Origin: Linanthus parryae
Lineage: Eukaryota > Streptophyta > Magnoliopsida > Ericales > Polemoniaceae
Assembly: GCA_023055425.1 (NCBI GenBank)
Contig: JALGPY010000009.1
Coordinates: forward strand, 16,681,775-16,745,774
DNA: 64,000 bases
Direction of reading: 5' to 3'
The notes below the pieces were generated by a model. It was not told the DNA's origin and ran no database searches. It worked only from the letters and a program-made list of their open reading frames with translations. Positions 52,431 to 63,495 of the stretch are shown here, in pieces. The position numbers were made by a program, and so were the translations under genes. Position 1 is the stretch's first letter. Each line of letters starts with the position of its first letter.

Positions 52431-52793
52431 TTTCCTCATACACCCAAAACCTAGCATAAATTCACATACTTATAAATCCATTTTTGGAGTTATTTTATTT
52501 CTTATTTTTCTACGTTTTGCGTGCTCAACATGGAGAATTTTTCGTCTTTTGAGTGAATTATGCTAAAATTTGAGAATATGGGTTCTTGAGCTATTATTGT
52601 TAAATCCGGGCGTTTCTGGTGTAATTTCGAGCTTTTATTGTGATATGGTCGCGGGTTTGTTTTCTAGTTGTGATTCGCAGGAAAATAGGGCTTGGATGGT
52701 CATGGCGGAGATGGAAACGAACTTCGAAAAGGAGGAACTTGAAGAAGAAGCCAAAGAACTCAAAGAAGAGACAAAAGAAGGTGGACTGCAAGT

Positions 52794-52938
52794 CTCTTCG
52801 TGCGAAGAGATTTCTCTTTGTGCGAAGAGGAAAAAGACTTAGAAAAATTATTGCTGCCAGAAGTCTTCCCAGAATGAGGAACTGGCTCAAACTGAGAAGA
52901 CCTTAGTACGAAGAGATAAAATGTCTTAGTACGAAGAG
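52794..52938 (+). promoter_or_regulatory. Promoter-proximal palindrome cluster, D1 LTR
   Basis: CTCTTCGTGCGAAGAG lies at 52794-52809, then further CTT(A/T)GT(A/G)CGAAGAG forms at about 52814-52830, 52900-52914 and 52922-52938. They are close variants of the D2 motif GTCTTCGTACGAAGAC. Confidence 0.75.
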
Positions 52939-53012
52939 GAAGCTGGTATGCACGGATTTTGCCGGGGTTTTTCTGAAATTTCTCCAAAGTTTGTTATAAC
53001 ATTATGGAAACC

Positions 53013-53020
53013 TATTTAAG
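53013..53020 (+). promoter_or_regulatory. Probable TATA box, D1 LTR
   Basis: TATTTAAG lies 74 bp after the palindrome cluster, the same distance as in D2. Confidence 0.5.
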
Positions 53021-53929
53021 CTAATTAGGTCGTGATAATCAGTAGTTGGAGACGTTTTTCACGTGTTTTGAGAGCTAGAGAAGCCATTGTTGAAGCTTTG
53101 GAGCGATTAGATCATCCGTTTGATTTCTAAACTCTTCTTCCTCTCTAGCCTTTGGTTTATGATCAAGAAACCTTGTATTTTGATCATGTATTCTCGTAGC
53201 TAAACACTTTATTGCTCGGAATTCTCGTTTGGTAGTAGCTAGGGTTTGATATAAACTCGATGTTTTGAGATTGTGATTCAAGTTTTCAACTTAATCTATC
53301 GTGTCTTTTACTATTATGGGTTTTTTATGAGTTGGATTCTATTATTCTTGCACGTAGCTAACGTAGGAGTAATCTTAATTGACATTCACGTGGTAACTCC
53401 GTGGAAGTTAGTCGGTAAAGTGAATAATCCACCTAGTTGAATCAATATTTGGTAACTCGGTATTGTTCACTAGGATCGTTGGAGTAGAATTGTTAATTCT
53501 AATGCATGCTTAGAAGTGAAATAGATTTGGTAACTCGGTGTATTTTGTTTTTATGCATGGATAATTTGCTTGGTAACTCGGTATATTTTACATTTCTCGA
53601 TTAATGGTAAAAGATACGTTGTTGTTTCATAAATCAAAGCATAATTTATATCATCCCTAGTGAACCTAGAGAATTCCTGGTACTTGCTCTCTTATTAGTA
53701 AACTCATAAATGAATCTTTGTTAATCGTGAACCATTCCACTCGATTAATTGAAAATACCGTTACTTTTACTTTTGTAGAATTAGAACAACAAAGAACCTT
53801 GAGACTTGCCCACATAAGGTTTGAGATAATAACTGATTTAACAAAGTCCCTTGGGTTTGACAACCCGAATTTCCAGATTATTACTACACGCAACAACCTT
53901 ACACTTGCAGTAGAATCGTGTCAAGTTTT

Positions 53930-53948
53930 TGGCGCCGTTTCCGGTGAT
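53930..53948 (+). other. Element D1 primer binding site, mutated tRNA-Asp type
   Basis: tggcgccgtttccggtgat differs from the D2 site at three positions or more, which fits an old copy. Confidence 0.8.
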
Positions 53949-54060
53949 TTCGACTTAATTAGTTATAATTCCTAGCCTTATGGATTTTACTTTTATGTTT
54001 ATATCTATTACTCACATACATTTTGTGTGATCTGTGATTTCAGGTTAGCTTGTACGGTGC

Positions 54061-55300
54061 ATGTCCCGTTCTAGAGACAAGCCTTTGCATCCTCCACTTG
54101 AAGACCCAGAATCCCTGTTATGAGCACAGTGTAGAGACAAGAGGAATTCAAGCTCAGTTACCATGGATGCTGAAACAAGGGCTGAATTTGAAAGAATCCG
54201 CAAGGGTATGCAAGATGCGGAAGCAGCTAGAGTTGCAGCTATGGAAGATGCAACAAATAGAGCAAGGCGCGCTGAGGAGCTCAGAGCTCAGTTGACCGAG
54301 GTGCAAGCTGCTATGGCACGCTTGAACCCTCCAAATCCACAAACACTTCTTGGTGTGGGGGTACAACTGAGGAACGATGTAGGTAATAACAACAATGGGG
54401 AAAACAATAATAATGGTGGAAATAATGCACAGGATGTGGTGGCACAGGTTAACAACGTCGAGGTTGAAGACGCCCTATGGTGGAATATTTCAGGACTATA
54501 CTAGCATGTTAACAACCTACCATTGTAAGGCCGCAAATCAATGCCCAACACTTCGAGCTGCGCCAACATATGATCAATATGGTTCGTGATGAGTGCGCGT
54601 TCAACGAAGCTCCAGGAGATGATCCCAACCACCATCTACTGGTATTTGAGCATATTACATCAACCTTGCACGACCAACGAGTTCTTGACGAAACAGTTAA
54701 ACTCTTACTGTTTCCCTTCTCTTTATATGCAAAAGCCAAGAATTGGCTTATGGAAGTGCCAGTTGGGAGCATAGTGACATGAGTAGATTGTTTCCATGAG
54801 TTTCTGAGGAAGTAGTTTCCACCATCCAGAGTCGCTCAGCAGATGGCTGAAATTGCAAATTTTACTCAGGAAAAAACAGCTCATTGGGAGATGCTTGGAG
54901 GAAGTTCAGCCAAATTCTCCGTAGATGTCCGAATCATGGGGAGCCATGGCACAAGATCTTCCATTATTTTTACACTGCATTAGACAAAGAGACAGCTGGC
55001 CAGTTGGATATGCTACCTGGGGGTAATTTTATGGGGCTTGGGGCACAGCGAGCCCAAGATATGTTGAATAACGTGTCGAAGAGAGAGACTACACGAGCTG
55101 AAACTCGTAGGTACTCCAAACCGGGGGATGCAGCCTTAGTCAACAAGATTGAATCTATGGAAAAAATTCTGTAATCCATGACCTCATCATTTCACGGCAT
55201 GCAACCTCCATCACAGAAGCCCATGGGAGAGTTACTAGAAGATGAGAGCTAGGGGTACGATAGTAGTGTTGAAGAGGTGAATTTTATGAGACAGCAACAA
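54061..55300 (+). pseudogene. gag: Element D1 gag fragment
   Basis: The ATG at 54061 (MSRSRDKPLHPPLEDPE) is stopped by TGA near 54121. A second start at 54163 continues the coiled-coil-like, Ala/Glu-rich segment to 54504, and later fragments (54570-54782, 54884-55174) carry capsid sequence with several shifts and stops. It is homologous to the first 430 codons or so of D2 Gag and ends abruptly at the D2 LTR. Confidence 0.82.
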
Positions 55301-55663
55301 TGGTCCATGATAACTCCGTTTTCGGAGTTATTTTATGCCTTTTATTTCTACGTTTTGCGTGCTTATCATGGAGAATTCGTCGTCTTTTGAGTAAATTGAG
55401 CTTAAATGAGATAATGTGAGTTCATATGCGTTACTTGTTAAATCCGGGCGTTTCTTTAGTTATTTGGGCTTTTATTGTGATATGATCGTGGGTTGTGTTT
55501 TCGTGTTGTGATTCGCAGGAAAACAGGGCTTGGAGGATCATGCGGGAGATGGAAGCGAACTTCGGAAGCAAGGAACTCAAAGGAGAGTCAAATGGAAGAA
55601 GGAAGGAAGGAGAAAGTCAAAGGAAGGAAGAGAAAGTCAAAGAAAAGAAGGCTGGAACAGAGG

Positions 55664-55841
55664 GTCTTCGTACTAAGACAATTGTCTTAGTACGAAGACA
55701 ATATACTTAGCCAAATTTTGGCTATGCAAAAAGTCTTCTCAAACAAGCTTGCAGTATCTATGTGAGAATACCTTCGTAGGAAGACAATTTGTCTTCGTAC
55801 GAAGACTCTTCCTACGAAGACAAATGTCTTCCTACGAAGAC
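55664..55841 (+). promoter_or_regulatory. Promoter-proximal GTCTTCGTACGAAGAC cluster, D2 LTR
   Basis: The perfect 16 bp palindrome is at 55791-55806. One-mismatch forms lie at 55664-55679 and 55684-55699, with more half-site variants (CCTTCGTAGGAAGAC, GTCTTCCTACGAAGAC) to 55841. Confidence 0.85.
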
Positions 55842-55915
55842 ATCGCTGAAAGTGCAGAATTTTTCCGGGGCTTTTTCGTAGTTTATCCAAACTTTGTAAT
55901 AGGATTATGGAAACA

Positions 55916-55923
55916 TATTTAAG
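55916..55923 (+). promoter_or_regulatory. Probable TATA box, D2 LTR
   Basis: TATTTAAG lies 74 bp after the palindrome cluster. Confidence 0.5.
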
Positions 55924-56291
55924 CATTCTAGGTCGACTTTTTGAGTAGTTTTTGACGTAAGGAACATCTTTTGGAGATCAAGAAGCTTTTGGGAGAGCTT
56001 AGGAGCTTTGGATCATCCGTTTGGATTCTAAACTCTCTTCTTTTCTTGATTTTTATGTTTAAACTCATTAGACTTGTCGTTTTGAACATGAATATGAGTA
56101 GCTAAACGTTATTTGCTGGGAATTCTCGTTTGGTGTAGCTAGGGTTTGATCTAAAGTTGATGTTTTGATGATTGTGATGCATGTTCTAGCTTAATCTCAC
56201 GTGTTTATTCACTATTATGGTTTATTTACATTCCTCATTATATTATCTTTGCGAGTAGCTAACGTAGAGATAAACTAAATTAGTTTTCACG

Positions 56292-56481
56292 TGGTAACTC
56301 CGTGAGAATTAGTCGGTAAATTGAATAATCCACCTAGTCGTATCGATGTTTGGTAACTCGACATCGTTAACTAGGATCGTTAAAGTAGAAATATGGTTTT
56401 AATGCATGCTTAAAGATAAACTAGACTTGGTAACTCGGTTTGGTTTAGTTCAAAGTATAGTGAACTTGCTTGGTAACTCGG
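56292..56481 (+). repeat. Four GGTAACTCGGT words in the D2 LTR leader
   Basis: Copies lie near 56292, 56352, 56429 and 56472, all downstream of the TATA-like box and so likely in the transcribed leader. D1 has four at matching positions. Confidence 0.75.
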
Positions 56482-56831
56482 TAAGTTTAATATTGCTTGA
56501 TTAGTAGTGAATGACACGTGGTTGTTTTACAAATCAAAATATAAATTTAGATCAACCTAGTGAACCTAGAGAATTCCCGGTACTTTTCTCTTATTTGACA
56601 AAAACCCCCAAATATTCATTCTTTATTAATCGTGAACTATTTCACTTGGTTAATTGAGAATATTGCATTTATTTTATTAGAATTAGATAAAAACACAACT
56701 TGCGACGTACCCACATAAGGTTTAGAATAATAGTTAATTTAAACAAAGTCCCTTGGGTTCGACAACCCGGATTTCCGGTTTATTACTACACACGACAGCT
56801 GTGCACTTGCAGTTGGACCGTGTCAAGTTTT

Positions 56832-56850
56832 TGGCGCCGTTGCCGGGGAC
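56832..56850 (+). other. Element D2 primer binding site, tRNA-Asp type
   Basis: TGGCGCCGTTGCCGGGGAC lies 6 nt after the LTR and is identical to the sites of A and B. Confidence 0.9.
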
Positions 56851-56965
56851 TTCAAATAAATTAGCTATTATTTTTCTCTTTAGGGATTTTCTATTTCAGT
56901 TTATATCTGTTACTCACCTGTTTTGTGTGTGTGATTCGTGTTTTCAGGTCAGATTCACTTGGTGC

Positions 56966-59900
56966 ATGTCACGTTCTCGAAACGAGCCTTTGCATCCAAC
57001 ACTTGAAGATCCGGAATCCTTATTGCGAACACAGAGTAAAGACAAGAGGAAAGCAAATTCAGTTCAGATGGACGAGCAAACTAGAGCTGAGTTTGAGAGG
57101 TTCCGCAAAGGCCTCGAAGATGCAGAAGCAGCTAGAGCTGCAGCTGTGGAAGATGCAGCGAATCGAGCAAGGGAGACTGAGCAACTTAGGGCTCAAATGG
57201 CTGAGATGCAGGCAGTGATTGATCGCATGAACCCCCCAAATCCACAACAACTCCCTGGTGCGGAAATAGTTGATAGAAATAATGGAGGAGTTAATGGTGG
57301 AAACAACGGAGGCAATGGGAACAATGGGGGTAATAATCGGAACAATAACGGCCGAAATGTGGTGGAGCAAGTCAACAATGCTGAGGAGGATGAGCGTCCT
57401 TTGGTGGACTACTTCAGGACTACACCGGAGGGATATCAGCCTACCATTGTCAGGCCGCAGATTAATGCCGCGCATTTCGAGATTCGCCAACCGTTGATCA
57501 ATATGGTTAGGGATGAATGCTTATTCACTGGAGCCCCAAGTGATGATCCACATCAGCACTTGCTCAATTTCGAGCAGATTACTTCTACCATGTATGACCA
57601 GAGAGTTCCAATCGAGACGATAAAGCTCATGCTTTTCCCCTTCTCTTTATCGGGAAAGGCAAAGACATGGCTTATGGAACTTCCAGCAGGCAGCATAGTT
57701 ACATGGGCAGATTGTAGCAGAGAGTTTCTCAGGAAGTATCTTCCACCGTCTAAGGTTGCTCAACGGATGGCTGATATAACCAAATTTACACAGCAGGAAG
57801 ATGATTCTCTGGGTTACACGTGGAGAAAGTTCAACCAGCTCCTTCGCAGATGCCCTACACACGGAGAGCCATGGTATAAACTTCTCCATTACTTTTATAA
57901 TGCTTTGGACAGAGAGACTGCTAGTGAGCTGGACATGATGGCTCAAGGAAATTTTATGGGAATGGGACTACAGAGATGTCGTGATCTGCTAGATAATGTA
58001 GCAAAACGTGAATCCATGAGGTCTGAGACTCGTAGAAACACGAAGTCAGATGGGGCATTGGTTAGTAAGATAGAGTCTATGGTGGAACAGAAATTTGAAC
58101 ATCAGATGGCAGTGATGACTTCGGCTTTCAGTAATTTGAATCCATCGGCACAGGTAAAGTCAGTGGGAGAGATGGTAGCAGATGCAAATCAGGGATATGG
58201 GGATGGCATTGAAGACGTGAATTACATGGGTCAACAAAGACAGCAGCAATGGCCAAACACCTATCATCCCAACAATCGCAATCACCCCAACTTCAGCTAT
58301 GCCAATCCGAATAGTGGATTATATGCGCCAGGTCATAGGCCAAATGTTCCTTACCAAGCTCAGAGACAGGTTCCACAACAACCGGCCCCACCTCCAATCT
58401 CAGAAGAACAGGATACAAACGCGATGTTGAGGAAACTATTAGCTAGCAATGATAAGATTGAGAGCAAAATAGTCGCAATGGAAGCTTCACTAAAGAGCCA
58501 TGAAACGCAAATTGGCCAAATAGCTAATCAGAATCCTCGACTTCCACCAGGTATACTTCCGTCCAACACTATTACTCCAACTGAGCAATTAAAGGCTATT
58601 AAGACTCGCAGTGGGATTACTACCCAAGATCCCCCATATCCTACCCATGCGCGAGCTGAGGCGACTAAGGCCACTGAAAAAGCCTTGGATGAAGAAATTC
58701 CCGTGCCTACCGTGATTCCCCAATCAAAGGACACGGTGAGGAAGTCGGATGAGAAACAGAAGCCAAGGGAGGAATACAGTGTGCGAGTGCCATACCCGCA
58801 AAGATTGAAGAGTCAAGAGGATGCCAAGCATTTCAAGAAGTTTGTGGATATCTTCAAGAAACTGCACATTAATATACCTTTCGCGGAGGCAATTTCACAA
58901 ATGCCTAAATATGCCAAATTTCTCAAGGACCTCCTTTCTAATAGGAGGCGCATGGATGATTTTGAAACCGTGACTCTGAATGAGGAGTGTAGCGCAGTTG
59001 TGCAAAAGGCTCTACCAAAGAAGATGAAAGATCCGGGCAGTTTCATCATCCCGGTTACATTGGGAGATGCGTTTCATGGGAGGGCATTATGTGATCTTGG
59101 TGCAAGTATTAATTTGATGCCCACATCGATTTTTGAGCAACTTGGTGTTGGAGATCCTAAGCCTACCAGGATGTGCTTGCAGATGGCTGATCGCACTATA
59201 AAACGCCCCAGGGGTGTTTTAGAGGATGTATTAGTGAGAGTTGAAGGACTCATCTTCCCAGCGGATTTTGTGATCTTAGACATGGAGGCCGACAATGATG
59301 TTCCTCTTATTTTGGGCCGTCCATTCCTGGCCACTGGGAGAACTATCATTGATGTGGCCAATGGAGAGCTGACTATGCAGATCAAGGATGAGAAGGTGGC
59401 CTTCAATGTATTTGAGGCTATGAAGTTTCCCGCATACGCGGTGAGCGAGCAGTGCTTTGGGGTGGAGGCATACACGCCGGACGAAGAGGACGATATTTTG
59501 TTGGAGGAACTATATGAGGAGCTTGCTCTACTTGATTCCAGCAAGAAAGAGCAAGCCTTAGATGTTCATTGGAGCCAACCATTACCCCTCTTTAATGAGG
59601 GAAGCAGGAAGATTCTTACTCCTTCTCTTATTACTGCTCCTAATTTAGAATTAAAGCCTTTACCTGTTCATTTGAAATATTTGTACTTGGGATCTAATGA
59701 GACTTTACCTGTGATTGTGCCTGCATGTTTGGACAGGGAACAGGAGGAGCAGCTTCTCAAGGTACTACAGGAGAGAAAGGCAGCTATGGGATGGACCATA
59801 GCAGATATCAAGGGGATCAGCCCCACAGTTTGCCAGCACAAGATTCGACTCATGGAAGATAAGAAGCCGGTAGTTCAGTTTCAGCGCCGCCTCAATCCTC

Positions 59901-62539
59901 ACATGCAGGAGGTGGTCAAGAAAGAGGTGCTTAAATGGTTGGAGGCGGGCATCATTTATCCCATTTCCGACAGCACATGGACTAGCCCGGTGCAGTGTGT
60001 CCCTAAGAAGGGAGGTATAACTGTAGTGGAAGGGGAAAAAGGTGATCAGATTGCCACTCGTACTGTTACTGGGTGGAGAGTTTGCATGGATTACCGCAAG
60101 CTTAACGATGCCACTTTGAAGGATCATTTTCCCCTCCCATTCGTTGATCAGATGCTTGATAGGCTGGCACGTCATTCTCATTATTGCTTTTTGGATGGGT
60201 ACTCCGGGTACAACCAGATAGCAATTGAGCCAGCTGACCAGGAGAAGACGACATTCACTTGTCCTTATGGGACCTTTGCTTTTAGACGGATGCCTTTTGG
60301 ATTATGCAACGCACCTGCCACGTTTCAGAGGTGTATGATGTCGATCTTCTCTGACATGATGGAGCAGAATTTTGAGGTATTCATGGATGACTTCTCGCTC
60401 TATGGTGATGGATTCGAAGACTGTCTGCAACAGTTGGCCCGGGTTCTGGATAGATGCATTGACACCAACCTAGTGCTCAACTGGGAGAAGTGTCACTTCA
60501 TGGTTACCGAGGGAATTGTTTTGGGCCACAAGATCTCTAGCAAAGGTTTAGAGGTGGATAGAGCCAAGATTGAGGTGATTGAGAAGCTTCCTTACCCTAC
60601 CTCTGTCAAAGGAGTAAGGAGTTTCTTGGGACATGCAGGGTTCTATCGGCGCTTCATTAAAGACTTCTCGAAGATCACGAAGCCTTTGTGTGGATTGCTT
60701 GAGAAGGATGCAGTCTTTGATTTTAATGCGGAGTGCAAGTCAGCTTTTGATTTGCTCAAGGAAAAGCTGATTAGCGCGCCTATCATCACCACACCAGACT
60801 GGACCTTACCATTTGAGCTCATGTGTGATGCTAGTGACTATGCGGTGGGAGCAGTTCTGGGCCAACGGAAGGATAAGGTAGCTCATGTCATTTATTATGC
60901 CAGTCGTACTCTTAATGATGCACAGGTTAATTATGCGACCACGGAGAAAGAGATGTTGGCCATTATATTTGCGTTGGACAAGTTTCGTCCATATCTGGTG
61001 GGTTCTTAGGTGACGATTTTCACGGACCATTCAGCCCTCAAATACCTTCTCACCAAGAAGGACGCCAAGCCAAGATTGATCCGGTGGGTTTTATTGATGC
61101 AAGAGTTCGATGTGGTGATCAAAGATAAAAAGGGGGTAGAGAATGTGGTTGCAGACCATTTGTCAAGACTGGAGAACGATAAGCAGGAAGATTTGCCTAT
61201 TCGAGAGGATTTTCCAGATGAGCAGCTTATGGTTGTAGTTGCAGCTGTGCCTTGGTTTGCTGACTTGGCAAATTTCAAGGCACTCAACATTGTGCCCAAG
61301 GACATGAGTTACCACCAGAGGAAGAAATTCTTTGCAGACGCGCGACATTATTTCTGGGATGATCCTTATCTGTTCAGGTTGGGAGCAGACAATGTATTGC
61401 GGAGGTGTGTTGCGGAGCCAGACACGTTAGAGATCCTTAGACACTGCCACGAGTTGAATTGCGGGGGACATTTCGGAAAATCACGCACAGTTGCTAAGGT
61501 ACTTCAGAGTGGTTTCTTTTGGCTAACTTTGCATAAAGACGCACATCTGTTTGTGCAGCAGTGTGACCGGTGCCAAAGAACAGGTAATATCTCTAACCGA
61601 AATGAAATGCCTCAAAATTTCGTGTTAGAAGTAGAACCGTTTGATGTGTGGGGAATTGACTTTATGGGGCCATTCCCATCTTCGCTTGGAAATCTTTATA
61701 TACTGTTAGCTGTGGATTACGTGACCAAGTGGGTGGAGGCCATGGCTTGCCCTAAGAACGATGGAGCTACTGTAGAGAGATTTGTGCGTAAGAACATATT
61801 CACACGGTTTGGGACTCCCAGAGCCATTATTAGTGATGAAGGATCGCATTTCGTGAATAAAGTCTTTGCCAATGTCCTGAGCAAATATGGGGTAAAGACA
61901 CATAAGATATCACTGGCTTATCATCCGCAGTCAAATGGGCAAGCAGAAATTTCTAACCGAGAGATAAAAGGGATTCTTGAGAAGACAGTCAACCCGGGAC
62001 GCAAGGATTGGTCTATGCATTTAGATGATAGCTTATGGGCATATAGGACTGCTTACAAGACTCCTTTAGGCATGTCTCCCTACCAGTTAGTATTTGGGAA
62101 GTCATGTCATCTTCCGGTGGAACTTGAGCACAAGGCATTCTGGGCCTTGAAGAAGATCAACTTGGACGCTAAGCTCTCAGGTGAGCTACGGAAGCAAGCA
62201 CTACTCGAACTTGAAGAATTTCGATTGATGACATATGAAAGTGCAAAAATCTATAAGGAGAGGACGAAACAGTGGCACGATAGGCACATCATCCCGAGAG
62301 ACTTCAAAGTTGGACAGCGAGTACTGATCTTCAATGCCAGACTAAAGCTGTTTCCAGGGAAACTGAAATCTAGGTGGAGTGGTCCCTACACGATTACTGC
62401 AGTTTATCCATGGGGATCGCTGGAGGTGGAAGATGCAAATGGGAACAGATTTAAGGTGAATGGCCAGAGAGCGAAACCGTATGTGGACGGGAATTTCATC
62501 GGAGTCATTGAATGGCTTCATGCAACTCCCGCAATGTGA
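56966..62539 (+). pseudogene. gag-pol: Element D2 gag-pol with one in-frame stop
   Basis: One frame of 1857 codons. I chose the ATG at 56966 (MSRSRNEPLHP) because D1 starts with the same words; the frame is open upstream by chance. Gag spans residues 1 to about 500, with an Asn/Gly-rich patch near 100-125. Protease has CDLGASINLMP near 709. RT has YRKLNDATLKDHFPLP and FMDDFSLYG near 1140. RNase H starts at CDASDYAVGAVLG near 1286. TAG at 61007-61009 breaks RNase H. The frame reopens at once ([13 protein letters not shown]) and continues through integrase H-H-C-C (61450-61580), [36 protein letters not shown], and the C-terminal [13 protein letters not shown], ending at 62539. All catalytic motifs are present apart from the break. 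Confidence 0.93.
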
Positions 62540-62548
62540 TTAATCTCT

Positions 62549-62612
62549 GAGGTAACTGGGTCGGGCCGTCGACCTTAAATTACAAAGCGCTTGTTGGGAG
62601 GCAACCCAACCT
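62549..62612 (+). promoter_or_regulatory. Conserved two-hairpin module downstream of pol (copy D2)
   Basis: It begins 10 nt after the stop codon. The first hairpin has GGTCG/CGACC arms around GGCCGT. The second has GTTGGG/CCCAAC arms around AGGCAA. Sequence identity with copies A and B is far above that of the flanks. Confidence 0.75.
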
Positions 62613-63315
62613 ATTTATTGCTGTAGAGTAGTTTTTAATACTGTTTTGTGATTTTTATTCTGTTTGATTTCGTTGAGAGGTGCGAGAGAGTGGATTTAAT
62701 ATTTCCAATGAGTATGTGCAGGATTACGAGGTGAAAGGCCTATTTCGGATCCCCCGTCTTGATGCGCGCGTGCGAAACAAAGTAAAAATTGAAGATTTGC
62801 AGCCCAATACGCGTGTCGGGATCCGAAGTGAAGGAATTGAAGGTATAAGACATTCCAGCACCTATTCAACACACGCACCTGGGGAAGATCATGTTCCCGG
62901 ACTCCCCGTCTTGATATGCGCAAGAATTTGATTAGCAAACGGAGAAAGCTAGCACGCCGGCACGGATTACGAGGTGAAATTCTGAAGGACAGACTGAAAT
63001 AAGGATTGAACAGTGCCAACGTGTGGGGGTGGTCGAGAGCTTTCCGTAGATAGGTGGATCGCGCAAATCGGAGTCCGGATGATGAAGTTACGCCAAAAAG
63101 GATGCTTTAGAGAGTTAAACGAGGCCAAAAGCATCCGGAATTGCAAAACGTGCCTTGGAACGCGTGAAATTGACAAATGAAATATTCCCCGGATTTTGGG
63201 AGTGTTTTAAGGTGAAAATGGAGTCTCGAGGTCGAGGAGATCCTTAGGAAAGCAAAGGCACGATCGAATACGCGAAAATTTGACGAAAAGGATGTTTTTG
63301 GCAAGCTCCAGCATT
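62613..63315 (+). other. Element D2 3' region, first part
   Basis: About 700 bp have no supported gene. A repeated word (ggtgaaaggc, gaggtgaaattc, cccc-gtcttgat-gcgc) occurs twice near 62745 and 62905, and an 83-codon ORF over it is probably chance. Confidence 0.5.
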
Positions 63316-63495
63316 GTCTTCGTAGGAAGACAAATTGTCTTCGTACGAAGACTTTATACTTAGAAAAAATTTTGAGCTCTGAAGTTGTCTTCCTATAACA
63401 CAATGCAGTATCTATATAGGAAGACCTTCGTAGGAAGACAAATTGTCTTCGTACGAAGACTCTTCGCACGAAGACATTTGTCTTCCTACGAAGAC
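63316..63495 (+). promoter_or_regulatory. Internal GTCTTCGTACGAAGAC cluster downstream of D2 pol
   Basis: Perfect palindromes lie at 63337-63352 and 63445-63460. Variants lie at 63316-63331, 63424-63439, 63461-63476 and 63480-63495. It is the same motif set and similar order as the LTR cluster 55664-55841. Confidence 0.88.

Larger units (their letters stand above)
51581..52469 (+). mobile_element. Element F: LTR, PBS and gag start of a small gypsy element, truncated
   Basis: A probable LTR 51581-52083 starts TGTCATGATCCC and ends gctcctgata (the final CA seems mutated). It is followed by the tRNA-iMet PBS TGGTATCAGAGC at 52085-52096 and a gag-like start (ATG at 52115, broken, then MGLIQEEMKEPFNDRITSMEGR from 52177). 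It is cut at 52469/52470 by element D1. Confidence 0.7.
52470..53923 (+). repeat. Element D1 5' LTR (about 1454 bp)
   Basis: It aligns with the D2 LTR from its first bases (TTATAAATCC against TGATAACTCC) to the end (tcgtgtca). It contains the palindrome cluster 52794-52938, a TATA-like box 53013-53020 and four GGTAACTC(G/C) words at 53392, 53451, 53529 and 53572. Confidence 0.82.
52470..55307 (+). mobile_element. Element D1: Athila-type element, 5' part, degraded
   Basis: LTR 52470-53923, a mutated PBS and gag fragments up to 55307, where the LTR of D2 begins. It is clearly related to D2 along the whole length. The remainder should lie right of D2, outside the window. Confidence 0.82.
55308..56825 (+). 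repeat. Element D2 5' LTR (1518 bp)
   Basis: It starts TGATAACTCCGTTTTCGGAG, a perfect terminal hairpin (AACTCCG/CGGAGTT), and ends gaccgtgtca. It holds the palindrome cluster 55664-55841, a TATA-like box 55916-55923 and four GGTAACTC words (56292, 56352, 56429, 56472). Confidence 0.88.

Noticed and set aside
61007..61009. Readthrough stop in D2 pol
   Set aside because: It falls inside RNase H, where no functional boundary exists; a point mutation or sequencing error is simpler.
62680..62931. A small gene after D2 pol
   Set aside because: It is an 83-codon ORF over a locally repeated non-coding segment, with no homologue in A or B at the same place.
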